Both the position numbers and the translations under genes were made by a program. A stretch of 64,000 nt of DNA, from assembly GCA_040880525.1 (NCBI GenBank), contig JBBDIG010000040.1, positions 38,892 to 102,891 on the forward strand, read 5' to 3'. Shown here in pieces: positions 24,787 through 32,553 of the stretch. Each line of letters opens with the position of its first letter. Positions within the stretch are counted from its first letter, which is position 1. The notes below the pieces were generated by a model. The model saw only the letters and a list, made by a program, of their open reading frames with translations, did no database searches and had not been told where the DNA came from. The DNA comes from Bacteroidia bacterium (GTDB lineage Bacteria; Bacteroidota; Bacteroidia; CAILMK01; JBBDIG01).

Positions 24787-25311
24787 CTATTGCCGGAGCA
24801 TTATTACCTCACAGGTTTCTGTAACTATTGTGCCTCCGTCATCATATGAAACCGTGTATTCAATGGTAAGGGTATTTCCTTCAATTGAACCGGAACCACT
24901 CAGAGTGTAAATGTTCGTGCAGAAAGTCTGTTCAGCAATCGTCAAAGTATTGCCATCTACGCTCGCCTCAACATTATAATCATTGGGACAAGTAAACTCT
25001 CCCAGGTTCTCAATACGGATGATAGTCTCATCTGTTCCGCTCTTGGTGATTTCCACAGGATAAGACGCTCCTGTACAATCATCACTGCCCTCAAACATAC
25101 CAACGAATTTGTCAGCACTCACAGTAGCACATTCTTCGCCTTCATAACCGGCAGCGCAGTCACATTCGCAATCATCATCTCCTACTTCAGTGGCCAATCC
25201 ACCATTCTGGCAAACTACATCTTCACATGGGTCGTTTTCGCATCCAGTCAGGGCAAATCCAAAACCGAACACCAGAATTAACATTAAGCTTTTCAGGTTC
25301 AACTTGTTCAT
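24787..25311 (-). CDS. EGF-like domain lipoprotein
   Basis: 174-aa lipoprotein of unknown function. The start MNKLNLKSLMLILVFGFGFA runs into lipobox ALTGC (Cys24). An EGF-like module follows immediately: CEDVVCQNGGLATEVGDDDC and CECDCAAGYEGEEC, with six or more cysteines. The remaining about 115 residues form a beta-rich domain with four further cysteines, ending in TETCEVIMLRQ. The domain resembles small Bacteroidota lipoproteins with an EGF module followed by a beta-sandwich. An upstream in-frame ATG adding 19 residues lies before the -7 element and is rejected. A degraded relative lies about 370 bases downstream. Confidence 0.85.
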   Translation of the reverse strand: MNKLNLKSLMLILVFGFGFALTGCENDPCEDVVCQNGGLATEVGDDDCECDCAAGYEGEECATVSADKFVGMFEGSDDCTGASYPVEITKSGTDETIIRIENLGEFTCPNDYNVEASVDGNTLTIAEQTFCTNIYTLSGSGSIEGNTLTIEYTVSYDDGGTIVTETCEVIMLRQ

Positions 25312-25347
25312 AATTTTAATTTTTTTTATGATTTGATTAATTAAGTA

Positions 25348-25355
25348 CAAAGATA
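25348..25355 (-). promoter_or_regulatory. -7 element of the EGF-like lipoprotein gene
   Basis: Minus-strand TATCTTTG fits TAnnTTTG and is identical to the box of the acidic lipoprotein gene. It is 37 bases before the start codon. No -33 match at normal spacing. Confidence 0.5.
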
Positions 25356-25572
25356 TAAAGGAATGCAATAAAAAACTGCTTCCTTTCAGAAATCCTTATC
25401 ATAAAGAAATCAGAGACTGAAATTGTTCTATAAAATTTGAGCTATGCGGCTTTTACCATTGCCCTGGTATTAACTGCATTCCGGAACTTGCCGGAATCCC
25501 ATTTTATACTCATCGTTATCCTTGCAGAAGAATTAACTTGCGACAAATTTTTAACAATAGAAATCTGTATAC

Positions 25573-26799
25573 TTGAATTTCAACGAATTTGACCTGGATG
25601 AGGACCTGCTTGATGGTCTGAGTTCGATGGGTTTTACTGAGGCTACACCCGTTCAGGAACTTGCAATACCCACTATATTAGAAAACAAAGACCTGATAGC
25701 CTGCGCACAGACAGGTACAGGAAAAACTGCCGCTTATCTCCTCCCGATCCTGCACAAGATTGCACACGGCAAAAACCGGAAGATCAATACATTGGTAATT
25801 GCTCCCACAAGAGAACTGGCATTGCAGATTGACCGCCAGCTTGAGGGATTTGCGTATTTTGTACCGGTATCATCCTACCCTGTCTATGGAGGAGGAGACG
25901 GGAAGGATTTTATCCAGCAGAAAAAAGCCCTTACCAAAGGAGCTGATATTATTATTGCAACACCGGGCAAGCTGATTTCTCACCTTAATATGGGATATGC
26001 AGACTTCAGCGAACTTGAACACCTTATCCTTGACGAAGCCGACCGGATGCTGGATATGGGATTCCATGATGACATCATGCGCATTCTGAGCCATCTTCCC
26101 AAGGAGCGGCAAACCCTTCTCTTTTCGGCCACTATGCCTGGCAAGATCAGGACGCTGAGCCAGAAGATCCTCAAGCAGCCCGTAGAGATCAACATCGCCA
26201 TGTCAAAGCCGGCAGAAGGAATTCTGCAAGCAGCTTACCTGGCGTATGATGAACAAAAAGTAAGGCTGATCAGAAATCTGCTGGAAGGAAAGTCAGTGGA
26301 GAAAGTAATCATCTTTTCGGCCACGAAAGTAATGGTGAACCGCATGGGCCGCGAGTTGAAACGCCACGGGCTGAATGCCGCCTCCATTTCCAGTGACCTG
26401 GAGCAGGCCGAGCGGGAAAAGGTGTTACAACAATTTCGTGGTGGTAAATTAAATATACTAGTAGCGACTGATGTGCTTTCACGGGGCATTGACATTGAGA
26501 ACATTGAGCTGATCATCAATTTTGACGTACCCATGGATGCCGAGGATTACATTCACCGGGTGGGGCGCACGGCAAGAGCCAAAGCTACAGGTGTGGCGCT
26601 TACCTTTATTAATGACAATCCAAAGGAACAGACGCGGTTCCGACAAATAGAGGAACTTATTGGCAACGAAATAAGGAAACTGCCATTGCCGGGAGATATG
26701 GGTGTAGGCCCCGAATATAAACCGCACTCCCGGAAACCGGGAGGTGGTAGAAAAAGCCCGGGGCAAGGCAAGCCGCGAAGAAAGCCGCAGCGGTCCTGA
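25573..26799 (+). CDS. DEAD-box RNA helicase (RhlE/CsdA-like)
   Basis: ATP-dependent RNA helicase, probably in ribosome assembly or RNA turnover. 408 aa. Motifs in order: Q motif (GFTEATPVQELAIPTI), motif I AQTGTGKT, Ia PTRELALQI, GG, Ib TPGK, II DEAD, III SAT, then domain 2 with IIFSATK, ATDVLSRGIDIE and HRVGRTARA. The tail is basic and Gly/Pro/Lys rich, an RNA-binding extension common in RhlE. The start codon is TTG: an in-frame TAG lies 12 bases upstream, and the first ATG is codon 19, inside the Q-motif region. It is followed by a barrel gene after 95 bases. Confidence 0.95.
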   Translation: MNFNEFDLDEDLLDGLSSMGFTEATPVQELAIPTILENKDLIACAQTGTGKTAAYLLPILHKIAHGKNRKINTLVIAPTRELALQIDRQLEGFAYFVPVSSYPVYGGGDGKDFIQQKKALTKGADIIIATPGKLISHLNMGYADFSELEHLILDEADRMLDMGFHDDIMRILSHLPKERQTLLFSATMPGKIRTLSQKILKQPVEINIAMSKPAEGILQAAYLAYDEQKVRLIRNLLEGKSVEKVIIFSATKVMVNRMGRELKRHGLNAASISSDLEQAEREKVLQQFRGGKLNILVATDVLSRGIDIENIELIINFDVPMDAEDYIHRVGRTARAKATGVALTFINDNPKEQTRFRQIEELIGNEIRKLPLPGDMGVGPEYKPHSRKPGGGRKSPGQGKPRRKPQRS

Positions 26800-26894
26800 A
26801 TACTTTTAGGGAACAACCGCTTTCTTTGTCCGGTTATTAATAATTCCAGACCCGCTTTTAGAAAAGGATATAATTTTTGCCTCCGCTCCGGAAT

Positions 26895-27602
26895 ATGTAC
26901 AAAATCTGCAGGCTCCCTCTTAAAATCAGTTTTTCCTTTCTGGCATTTTGGCTGAACATAACGCCCGGTCTTGCACAAAACCCGGTAACCGTGGGATTGC
27001 AATTTAACCCGATCGTTCCGGCTGAGTTAATTTACAGTCCCGATATATTCATTACAAATGATGACATGAATGTGGAAGTATCGCCCAGGGGTGGATATTC
27101 CCTGGGAATGCTGATAAGACAGCATTTCGGAGAGCGCTGGGCGTTACAAACGGGTATTCTTTCTTCTACCCGTAATTATAATTTTAATGCATCAAGAACC
27201 AACTTCTCGTTAGATTCATCCTTCCGCATCGTCAGTTATGAAATTCCGCTGACAGCTCTGCTTTTCACCCAATTGGGCCGAGAAACCTACCTTTCCACCT
27301 CAGCAGGTTTTTCTGCAGATTTCTTTCCCAGCGATATTACATTGCAAACGGAGAATTTCCGTTTTTACGCAGCACGTAAATTTTATGTGCTGCCATCATT
27401 GCTGGCAAACCTGGGATTTGAGTGGCGCACCGAAAAAAGCGGGTACTTTTATGGTGGGCTGTTGTATCACCGGATGATCACACCGATGTCGCGCTTTTTC
27501 TTCCGGTATGAAAAAGATCTGGAAACCTCAGAAGTCAGCGACCCATTCAGTGGTCATTATTTTGGTCTTGATATTAAATATTACTTTCCTGTTAAGGAAT
27601 AA
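26895..27602 (+). CDS. PorT-like outer-membrane beta-barrel protein
   Basis: 235-aa exported protein. The ATG at 26895 gives a signal peptide (MYKICRLPLKISFSFLAFW, cut after PGLAQ). A TTG 18 bases earlier would lengthen it without benefit. The body is beta-rich with amphipathic strands (TVGLQFNPIVPAELIY, GGYSLGMLIRQHFGERWALQ, SYEIPLTALLFTQLG, LLANLGFEWRT) and ends GHYFGLDIKYYFPVKE. The starting pattern V-x-L-Q-F-x-P is close to that of the barrel gene at 15661, so these may be distant paralogues. Role unknown. Confidence 0.8.
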   Translation: MYKICRLPLKISFSFLAFWLNITPGLAQNPVTVGLQFNPIVPAELIYSPDIFITNDDMNVEVSPRGGYSLGMLIRQHFGERWALQTGILSSTRNYNFNASRTNFSLDSSFRIVSYEIPLTALLFTQLGRETYLSTSAGFSADFFPSDITLQTENFRFYAARKFYVLPSLLANLGFEWRTEKSGYFYGGLLYHRMITPMSRFFFRYEKDLETSEVSDPFSGHYFGLDIKYYFPVKE

Positions 27603-27689
27603 AATATTTTCTTTATCCTGCAATCCTGAATTATCTATCATTGCCGGATCAATCTGCCAAAATGGCAATTTCTTATTACCCCGAAAGGC

Positions 27690-27729
27690 AAAAAAAATCC
27701 CCACCCGTTTAATAACCAGGTGAGGATTT
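27690..27729 (-). terminator. Intrinsic terminator after phaC
   Basis: AAATCCCCACC and GGTGAGGATTT arms with one mismatch and a 13-base loop. An A8 run on the left gives the U tract for minus-strand transcripts. It also separates phaC from the convergent barrel gene. Confidence 0.75.
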
Positions 27730-27751
27730 ATATAAATATCAAGAAAGAAAC

Positions 27752-28804
27752 CTATGACCGTTTCTGAATCCATTTTCCAATGGCTGGTCCGAGTTCCTTC
27801 TGTGAACGTCCGCCCACAAAAACTCCAATGTGGCCGCCCACAAATTGGTACAATTCCTTATCCTTGCTGCTGATTGCCTCATTAATAGGCTTTGTTGCAT
27901 CGGGTGGGATGATATTGTCTTCCGTAGCATAAATAGTAAGCACGGGCATATCAATATTCTTTAAATCCACCTTGTGGCCTCCAATTTCCAGTTCGCCCTT
28001 TATAAGCTTATTATCCTGGAAAAGATCCTTGATATACTGGCGGTACCACTCCCCTGCTAGGTCAGGGCAATCAGATTTCCAATGCTCCATGCGCAGAAAA
28101 TTCATGAGCTTATCTTCATCATGGATGCTGCTGAAAATGCCGGTGTATTTGCTGATGTCCATGGTAGGTTTCAGCATTCCGAAAGCATTGTTCAGCATGT
28201 CAGCCGGGATCATACCCAGAGAATCCACCATCGCATCCACGTTCAGGTTTTTCGTCCATTTAAACAGGATGCTGTCGTTGGTTGAAAAATCGAAAGGTGC
28301 CACCAGTGTTGTCAGTGTCTGGATTTTTTCAGGATGAAGGGCTGCGTAAATGGTGCTGAAGGTTCCACCCTGGCAAATGCCGATCTTATGAATCTTCTGC
28401 ACCTTATGGCTTTCCCTGACAAAATCAACAGCATCATTTAAGAAACCGTTAATGTAATCGTCCATGGTAAGGTACATGTCCTCACGGGTGGGATAACCCC
28501 AGTCCATGATATAAATATCAAGCCCCTGCTCCAGGAGTCGCTGCACCAGGCTGCGGTCAGGCTGAAGATCCAGCACATCATGCCGGTTCAGCATGGCGAA
28601 AGAAATAAGCACAGGAATTTCGCAGGTGGCAGGTGTTTCCCTGTCGTAGCGATACACCTTTACCAGATCTTCTTGCCAAACCAGGGTTTTCGGAGAAGTA
28701 GCCACTTTTACTTCAGCAATGTTGCGGAGCGTCTCCATGCCTTTCATTATCTGATGGCTGGTCTCCGTAAACTCGTTCATTAAATCGGGCACATTCAGTT
28801 TCAT
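27752..28804 (-). CDS. phaC: Class III polyhydroxyalkanoate synthase, PhaC subunit
   Basis: Polymerises (R)-3-hydroxyacyl-CoA into polyhydroxyalkanoate. 350 aa, the size of class III PhaC (class I enzymes are near 600). Alpha/beta-hydrolase fold with lipase box GICQGG (nucleophile Cys about residue 149), MDWGYPTREDMYLTMDDYI, the Asp in TIYATEDNIIPPDATKP, and the His in VGGHIGVFVGGRSQ. All triad members are visible. phaE lies 25 bases upstream in the same unit, which supports a two-subunit class III enzyme. No phaA/phaB or phasin gene is in the window, so monomer supply must come from elsewhere. Confidence 0.94.
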   Translation of the reverse strand: MKLNVPDLMNEFTETSHQIMKGMETLRNIAEVKVATSPKTLVWQEDLVKVYRYDRETPATCEIPVLISFAMLNRHDVLDLQPDRSLVQRLLEQGLDIYIMDWGYPTREDMYLTMDDYINGFLNDAVDFVRESHKVQKIHKIGICQGGTFSTIYAALHPEKIQTLTTLVAPFDFSTNDSILFKWTKNLNVDAMVDSLGMIPADMLNNAFGMLKPTMDISKYTGIFSSIHDEDKLMNFLRMEHWKSDCPDLAGEWYRQYIKDLFQDNKLIKGELEIGGHKVDLKNIDMPVLTIYATEDNIIPPDATKPINEAISSKDKELYQFVGGHIGVFVGGRSQKELGPAIGKWIQKRS

Positions 28805-28829
28805 ATTTCAGCTATTTTTTGTGCCTGAT

Positions 28830-30269
28830 TTACTTGGCAGATTTCGTATCCTTCTTCGCGGCTGAGGCACTATTGGCCGATTTGCTCTCTGATGCTGATG
28901 AGGCTTTGCTCTCTGATGCTGATGAGGCTTTGCTTGCTTCAGCCTTTGTATTTCCTGTGGCGGTTTTCTCAGCAGCAGGCTGCGATTTCTGAGCGGTGGC
29001 AAATTCCTTTTCCATATTGCGAACCTTCTTTTTCAGATCATAAATGGTTTTGTACAAATGGTCCATTTCTGACCGGGGAACCAAAGGGAAATTACTGAAC
29101 ATGCCTTCCATCATCTTGTCAGTTCCTGTTTTCAGTTTCAATGATACTTCAGTCAGTTCATTCTGGATCCTGGAATATTCATCAGACGAAAAAAGTTCAA
29201 GAAAAACTTTATCATTCATTCCCAGCCATTCATTATAAAACTTCATAAAGCTGTCTATTTCCACACCTTTTTCCATTTTATTATAAATAGCTTCAGAAAA
29301 TGCTTCCACAGCTTTCAGTCCTGTCATGTACATCATGTACTGCATTTCTGAGCGCTTCATAATGTATTGCGAAATATCGTTGCCCATTTCATTGAATGCA
29401 ATGATCTGTTCACGTTTTGCGCCCGGTGTCATCATTTTGATGAACGGAGATTCCGCACCGGTGAAGTTATTCATCATTTGGTTGTACAAGCCCATATACT
29501 GCACGAACGGTGAGTTTTCATTGTGCGGAAAGAATTGCTCCATCTGGCTGGCCATCTCCCGGAACTTATCGCTTCCCGCCCCTGTGGATTGGCGAAGGTG
29601 ATTATTCAGCATATTGAAATAGTTCTGCAACATGGGCTTCATGCCATCCATGTCAAAATTGAACATCTTGTCCATCAGATCTTTGTGGCGGGCAGGCTCA
29701 AAATATTGTTTCCACATTTCCGGAGTGAAGGTTTTGCTTTGCATAGCATTAAATACCGGCATCCATAGTTCCATGAATTTAGCAAACCCATTCGTAAAGT
29801 CATTCATGCCCATCACCGGGTTCATTCCTGCCTTTATACCAAAGCGATTGCTTATTTCATCATTCCACTTCTGCATCATTTCCTTCCAGTTCTTTTGCAT
29901 ATCATTCATGCCCTCCATTCCGGGTGTGAAGCTGCTCATCATGGGATTGGCAGTGCCCATCATACCACGCCATTCTTCCGCCATCTTGGTTTGCTGCTTC
30001 ATCCAGTTGTTGAAGAAACCGATTGGATTAACCGGTGCGAATGGATTCTCGTTGCTTGTTTCTTTGCTGTCGTTATTGCGGAAAAAAGCCATTTGAGATT
30101 CATACCAGTTTTTCAGGTAGTCAGCACTTGTTTCCTGTGTTTCCTTTGCGGATTCAGCAGTTTTTTGCTTCATTTCCTCAGTAGTGTTGTACCAGTTCTC
30201 CATCACATTTTTCTGTGTTTCGAACCAGGTTTCAAAAAAATTCTTCTTCTCAGCGTTTGAATTTGACAT
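28830..30269 (-). CDS. phaE: Class III PHA synthase, PhaE subunit
   Basis: Non-catalytic partner that activates PhaC. From the ATG at 30269 (MSNSNAEKKNFFETWFETQK) it is 479 aa, longer than typical PhaE (about 350-400). Most of it is helical and Met/Phe/Asn-rich; PhaE-like parts include FNEMGNDISQYIMKRSEMQY, EKGVEIDSFMKFYNEWLGMN and FPLVPRSEMDHLYKTIYDLK, followed by a short coiled coil. The last about 60 residues are low complexity (Ala, Ser, Glu, Lys) and include a DNA-level tandem repeat at 28881-28928. Such a tail resembles the C-terminal Lys/Ala tails of phasins and histone H1-like proteins and might touch granule or DNA; this is inference. Confidence 0.9.
   Translation of the reverse strand: MSNSNAEKKNFFETWFETQKNVMENWYNTTEEMKQKTAESAKETQETSADYLKNWYESQMAFFRNNDSKETSNENPFAPVNPIGFFNNWMKQQTKMAEEWRGMMGTANPMMSSFTPGMEGMNDMQKNWKEMMQKWNDEISNRFGIKAGMNPVMGMNDFTNGFAKFMELWMPVFNAMQSKTFTPEMWKQYFEPARHKDLMDKMFNFDMDGMKPMLQNYFNMLNNHLRQSTGAGSDKFREMASQMEQFFPHNENSPFVQYMGLYNQMMNNFTGAESPFIKMMTPGAKREQIIAFNEMGNDISQYIMKRSEMQYMMYMTGLKAVEAFSEAIYNKMEKGVEIDSFMKFYNEWLGMNDKVFLELFSSDEYSRIQNELTEVSLKLKTGTDKMMEGMFSNFPLVPRSEMDHLYKTIYDLKKKVRNMEKEFATAQKSQPAAEKTATGNTKAEASKASSASESKASSASESKSANSASAAKKDTKSAK
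28881..28928. repeat. Two exact 24-bp tandem repeats in phaE
   Basis: The unit beginning TTTGCTCTCTGATGCTGATG occurs twice back to back, with a partial third unit (TTTGCTTGC). It encodes the eight-residue repeat SASESKAS in the PhaE tail. The unit length is a multiple of three, so changes in copy number keep the frame. Confidence 0.85.
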
Positions 30270-30344
30270 GATTAAATTTGTTTTTACTTTATTTTGTTTT
30301 TGGAAAAAAATTCTTATTTTAATAGCCTTTCCCCAATTTGGCCG

Positions 30345-30352
30345 CAAAAGTA
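30345..30352 (-). promoter_or_regulatory. -7 element of the phaE-phaC unit
   Basis: Minus-strand TACTTTTG followed by CGGCC, matching the box seen at gyrA and ahcY. It is 76 bases upstream of the phaE start. No -33 TTTG at standard spacing. Confidence 0.5.
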
Positions 30353-30510
30353 ATCTTTTCTTTTTATAAAGAAATTTATTTGCGATTTAATTGTTTTCGC
30401 TGGATGGCGCTACCCATTTGTCAGTATCTGTGCCTCATTTTTTTACAGGACAAAAAGGCAGAGGCCGATTGCTTGCTGGGAAAAACACACAACGGCAAGA
30501 GGGCAGAAAC

Positions 30511-30960
30511 TCAGCTCCGCAATTTGTCGAGCAATTCGTTGAGCAGGTTTACCTCCTCTTCTGTCAGAGTTTGAAAATTGGTTTCCAGAAATTCGAGCTT
30601 GCCATCCAGTTCATCCAGCAGTTCCAAGCCTTTTGGGGTGATAAAAACATCTACCTGCCTGCGGTCATTGGGGCATTCATGCCTTTCTACCAGTTGTTTT
30701 TGGCGCAGTTTCTCCACCAGCCGGGAAGCATTGCTCATTTTATCCAGCATTCTTTCTACCAGAAGATTAATGGAAACGGGCCTGGAATGCTGGCCCCTTA
30801 GGATGCGCAGGACATTATACTGCTGCGCTGAAATACCATAAGGCTTCAGCACTTTACTGTGCCGGGAACTGAGCCAGCCACTTGTAAAGAGAATATTTAC
30901 AATCAGCTTTTGGTACGGGTTCTTAAATTCTTTTTGCTTAATTTCTTCTTCGAGACGCAT
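30511..30960 (-). CDS. MarR-family transcriptional regulator
   Basis: 149-aa winged-helix regulator. Conserved parts: GISAQQYNVLRILRGQHSRP (helix 3 region), VSINLLVERMLDKMSNASRL (recognition helix), LVEKLRQKQLVERHECPNDRRQ with the D-x-R wing, and VFITPKGLELLDELD. The ligand is unknown. It lies just upstream of phaE on the same strand with a 240-base gap holding the phaE promoter, so it could regulate the PHA genes, but this is only positional. Its own -7 box ends 6 bases before the ATG, so the mRNA may be leaderless. Confidence 0.92.
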   Translation of the reverse strand: MRLEEEIKQKEFKNPYQKLIVNILFTSGWLSSRHSKVLKPYGISAQQYNVLRILRGQHSRPVSINLLVERMLDKMSNASRLVEKLRQKQLVERHECPNDRRQVDVFITPKGLELLDELDGKLEFLETNFQTLTEEEVNLLNELLDKLRS

Positions 30961-30966
30961 CGTTTA

Positions 30967-30974
30967 CAAATATA
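30967..30974 (-). promoter_or_regulatory. -7 element of marR, next to the start codon
   Basis: Minus-strand TATATTTG fits TAnnTTTG and is followed by six bases and then the ATG. A transcript start at the usual distance would fall at or within a few bases of the start codon. Confidence 0.5.
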
Positions 30975-31166
30975 AAGATGTACAGACATTTAATACAGGC
31001 TCACTGTTTTAAATAATTTTGCCGGTTGCAGAGATGGAATTTTCTTTGACAAATGTTCAGAAATCGTAAAATACCCGACACCCATCTGGTCCGAATGCCG
31101 GTGGCTTGTTCTTCTTTCTCCTTGATCAGCCGTTTTCTTTGTATTCTTTTAAATTAATGTATTGCA

Positions 31167-31751
31167 ATGAAATATTCCATCGAACTCAGAAGCCCATCTT
31201 CACCAGAGTGGTTGAAGGCCGTGCTGGCTGATTTTCCCTCCTTCCTGCAGGATCATGCCGACTGCGAGCGAAAAGCTTCGGCCATGGCGCTGAGCTTTGT
31301 GGCAAAATATCCTGACCGAAGCGAGATCATCCCGGAGCTGATAGATACGGCCTTAGAAGAACTGGATCATTTCCGCCAGGTGTATTCCGTCATGGAGCAG
31401 CGGAGTATCCGGCTTTCTCACCAAATTCCGCAGGACTTATACGCAAAAACGCTGGTGGATCTGTGCCATAGCGGCCGCGAAGAAAGATTCCTGGACCGGC
31501 TACTCCTGGCTTCCGTCCTCGAATGCCGGGGTACAGAGCGATTCAGGTTGATCAGCGAGGCGATACAGGATGCCTCCCTGGCGCGTTTCTATAAAATGCT
31601 GTGGACATCAGAAGCCCGGCATGGCAATATGTTCGTGCGAATGGCCCTTCGTTATTTTTCTGAAGAAAATGTATATCAGCGGCTGGAATGGCTGATGGAG
31701 CAGGAAGCACTGATCCTGGCGAAACTGCCGGTACGGCCAGCGCTGCATTGA
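31167..31751 (+). CDS. miaE: tRNA 2-methylthio-N6-isopentenyladenosine hydroxylase (MiaE-like)
   Basis: Di-iron monooxygenase that hydroxylates the ms2i6A37 modification of tRNA. 194 aa. The metal ligands are visible: DHADCERKASAMALSFVAK (Glu and nearby), ELDHFRQVYSVME (E-x-x-H), ECRGTERFRLI and SEARHGNMFVRMA (E-x-x-H), giving the two E-x-x-H pairs of a ferritin-like four-helix bundle. The DHA-x-CE-x-KA pattern is diagnostic of MiaE. Single gene with its own terminator. miaA and miaB are not in the window. Confidence 0.9.
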   Translation: MKYSIELRSPSSPEWLKAVLADFPSFLQDHADCERKASAMALSFVAKYPDRSEIIPELIDTALEELDHFRQVYSVMEQRSIRLSHQIPQDLYAKTLVDLCHSGREERFLDRLLLASVLECRGTERFRLISEAIQDASLARFYKMLWTSEARHGNMFVRMALRYFSEENVYQRLEWLMEQEALILAKLPVRPALH

Positions 31752-31783
31752 TTGCAACTGTATAATGATTAATATTAATAATG

Positions 31784-31818
31784 AAAAGGCTCCTGCCGGC
31801 AATCGGCAGGAGCCTTTT
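31784..31818 (+). terminator. Intrinsic terminator between miaE and the convergent Spy-like gene
   Basis: Perfect 15-bp stem AAAAGGCTCCTGCCG with its complement and a 5-base loop. Symmetric A4/T4 ends allow use from both directions. Confidence 0.85.
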
Positions 31819-31867
31819 CGTCACAAGAATCATCAACCACTTAAAAAACTAAACTCAACCATGAAAA

Positions 31868-32281
31868 CTAATCCTGGGGTGGTGTACCCAATATCTTACC
31901 TCTTTTTTTCCTCATATTTTGTCTGCGCTCAGCTTTCAGTTCCTGATACTTCCGGTACTGCTCTGCGCTCAGTACTTCTTTCATTTGCCGGTCATGATCA
32001 TCCCATATAGCGCTGACTTCAGCTCTGGCCTTTTCGCGGTCTTCAGAATTCTGTTCTTTCACTTTTGCAATCCCTGCTGTCATATTCCCGTTGATGATGC
32101 TGACTTTCTGTTCCTGGGCTTCATCCAACTCCAGTGTCTGTACCATTTTTTCGGTCATTTTATTACTTTGCTCTTCTGCTACCGGGGCATTTCTTTCCTG
32201 GGCAGAAATATTGTACGAGAACATCATTATACCCAGAACACATCCTATAAAAATTTTCCTGTTTTTCATCTGTTGTTTCAT
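31868..32281 (-). CDS. Periplasmic Spy/DUF4890-like protein
   Basis: 137-aa exported helical protein. Signal peptide up to about YNISAQ. The mature protein is Lys/Glu-rich with the repeated pattern seen in Spy, CpxP and DUF4890 proteins: LELDEAQEQKVSIINGNMT, then WDDHDRQMKEVLSAEQYRKY (an LT-x-x-Q-like motif) and a basic tail RRQNMRKKRG. These proteins act in envelope stress or as chaperones; the Spy-like label is by pattern. The start may be the ATG at 32281 or the one at 32269. Convergent with miaE. Confidence 0.75.
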   Translation of the reverse strand: MKQQMKNRKIFIGCVLGIMMFSYNISAQERNAPVAEEQSNKMTEKMVQTLELDEAQEQKVSIINGNMTAGIAKVKEQNSEDREKARAEVSAIWDDHDRQMKEVLSAEQYRKYQELKAERRQNMRKKRGKILGTPPQD

Positions 32282-32553
32282 TTAAGTAAAGCTTAATTTG
32301 GTATTGAAGTGTGGACCCTAACCGGCAGAAAAAGGTTTAATATTCGTGCCAAATTAGTTTGTCTTTACATCTGCTAACGGACTTCCCTGCAAGAGCACAG
32401 ACGAAGTATAATGTTGGTAATTGAACAATAATTGCCCATCCGCCAAATAATATGCCGCTGCGATGCAGATCCAAAAAAGCATGGAAACAACCTGTTCTTA
32501 AAAAAGTATCAATTTTGCAAAAGCACCCGCTGATTATTAAAACCAAAGAAGAA

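Noticed and set aside
28881..28928. Tandem repeats as a possible CRISPR array
   Set aside because: The units are adjacent without spacers and are in frame within phaE.
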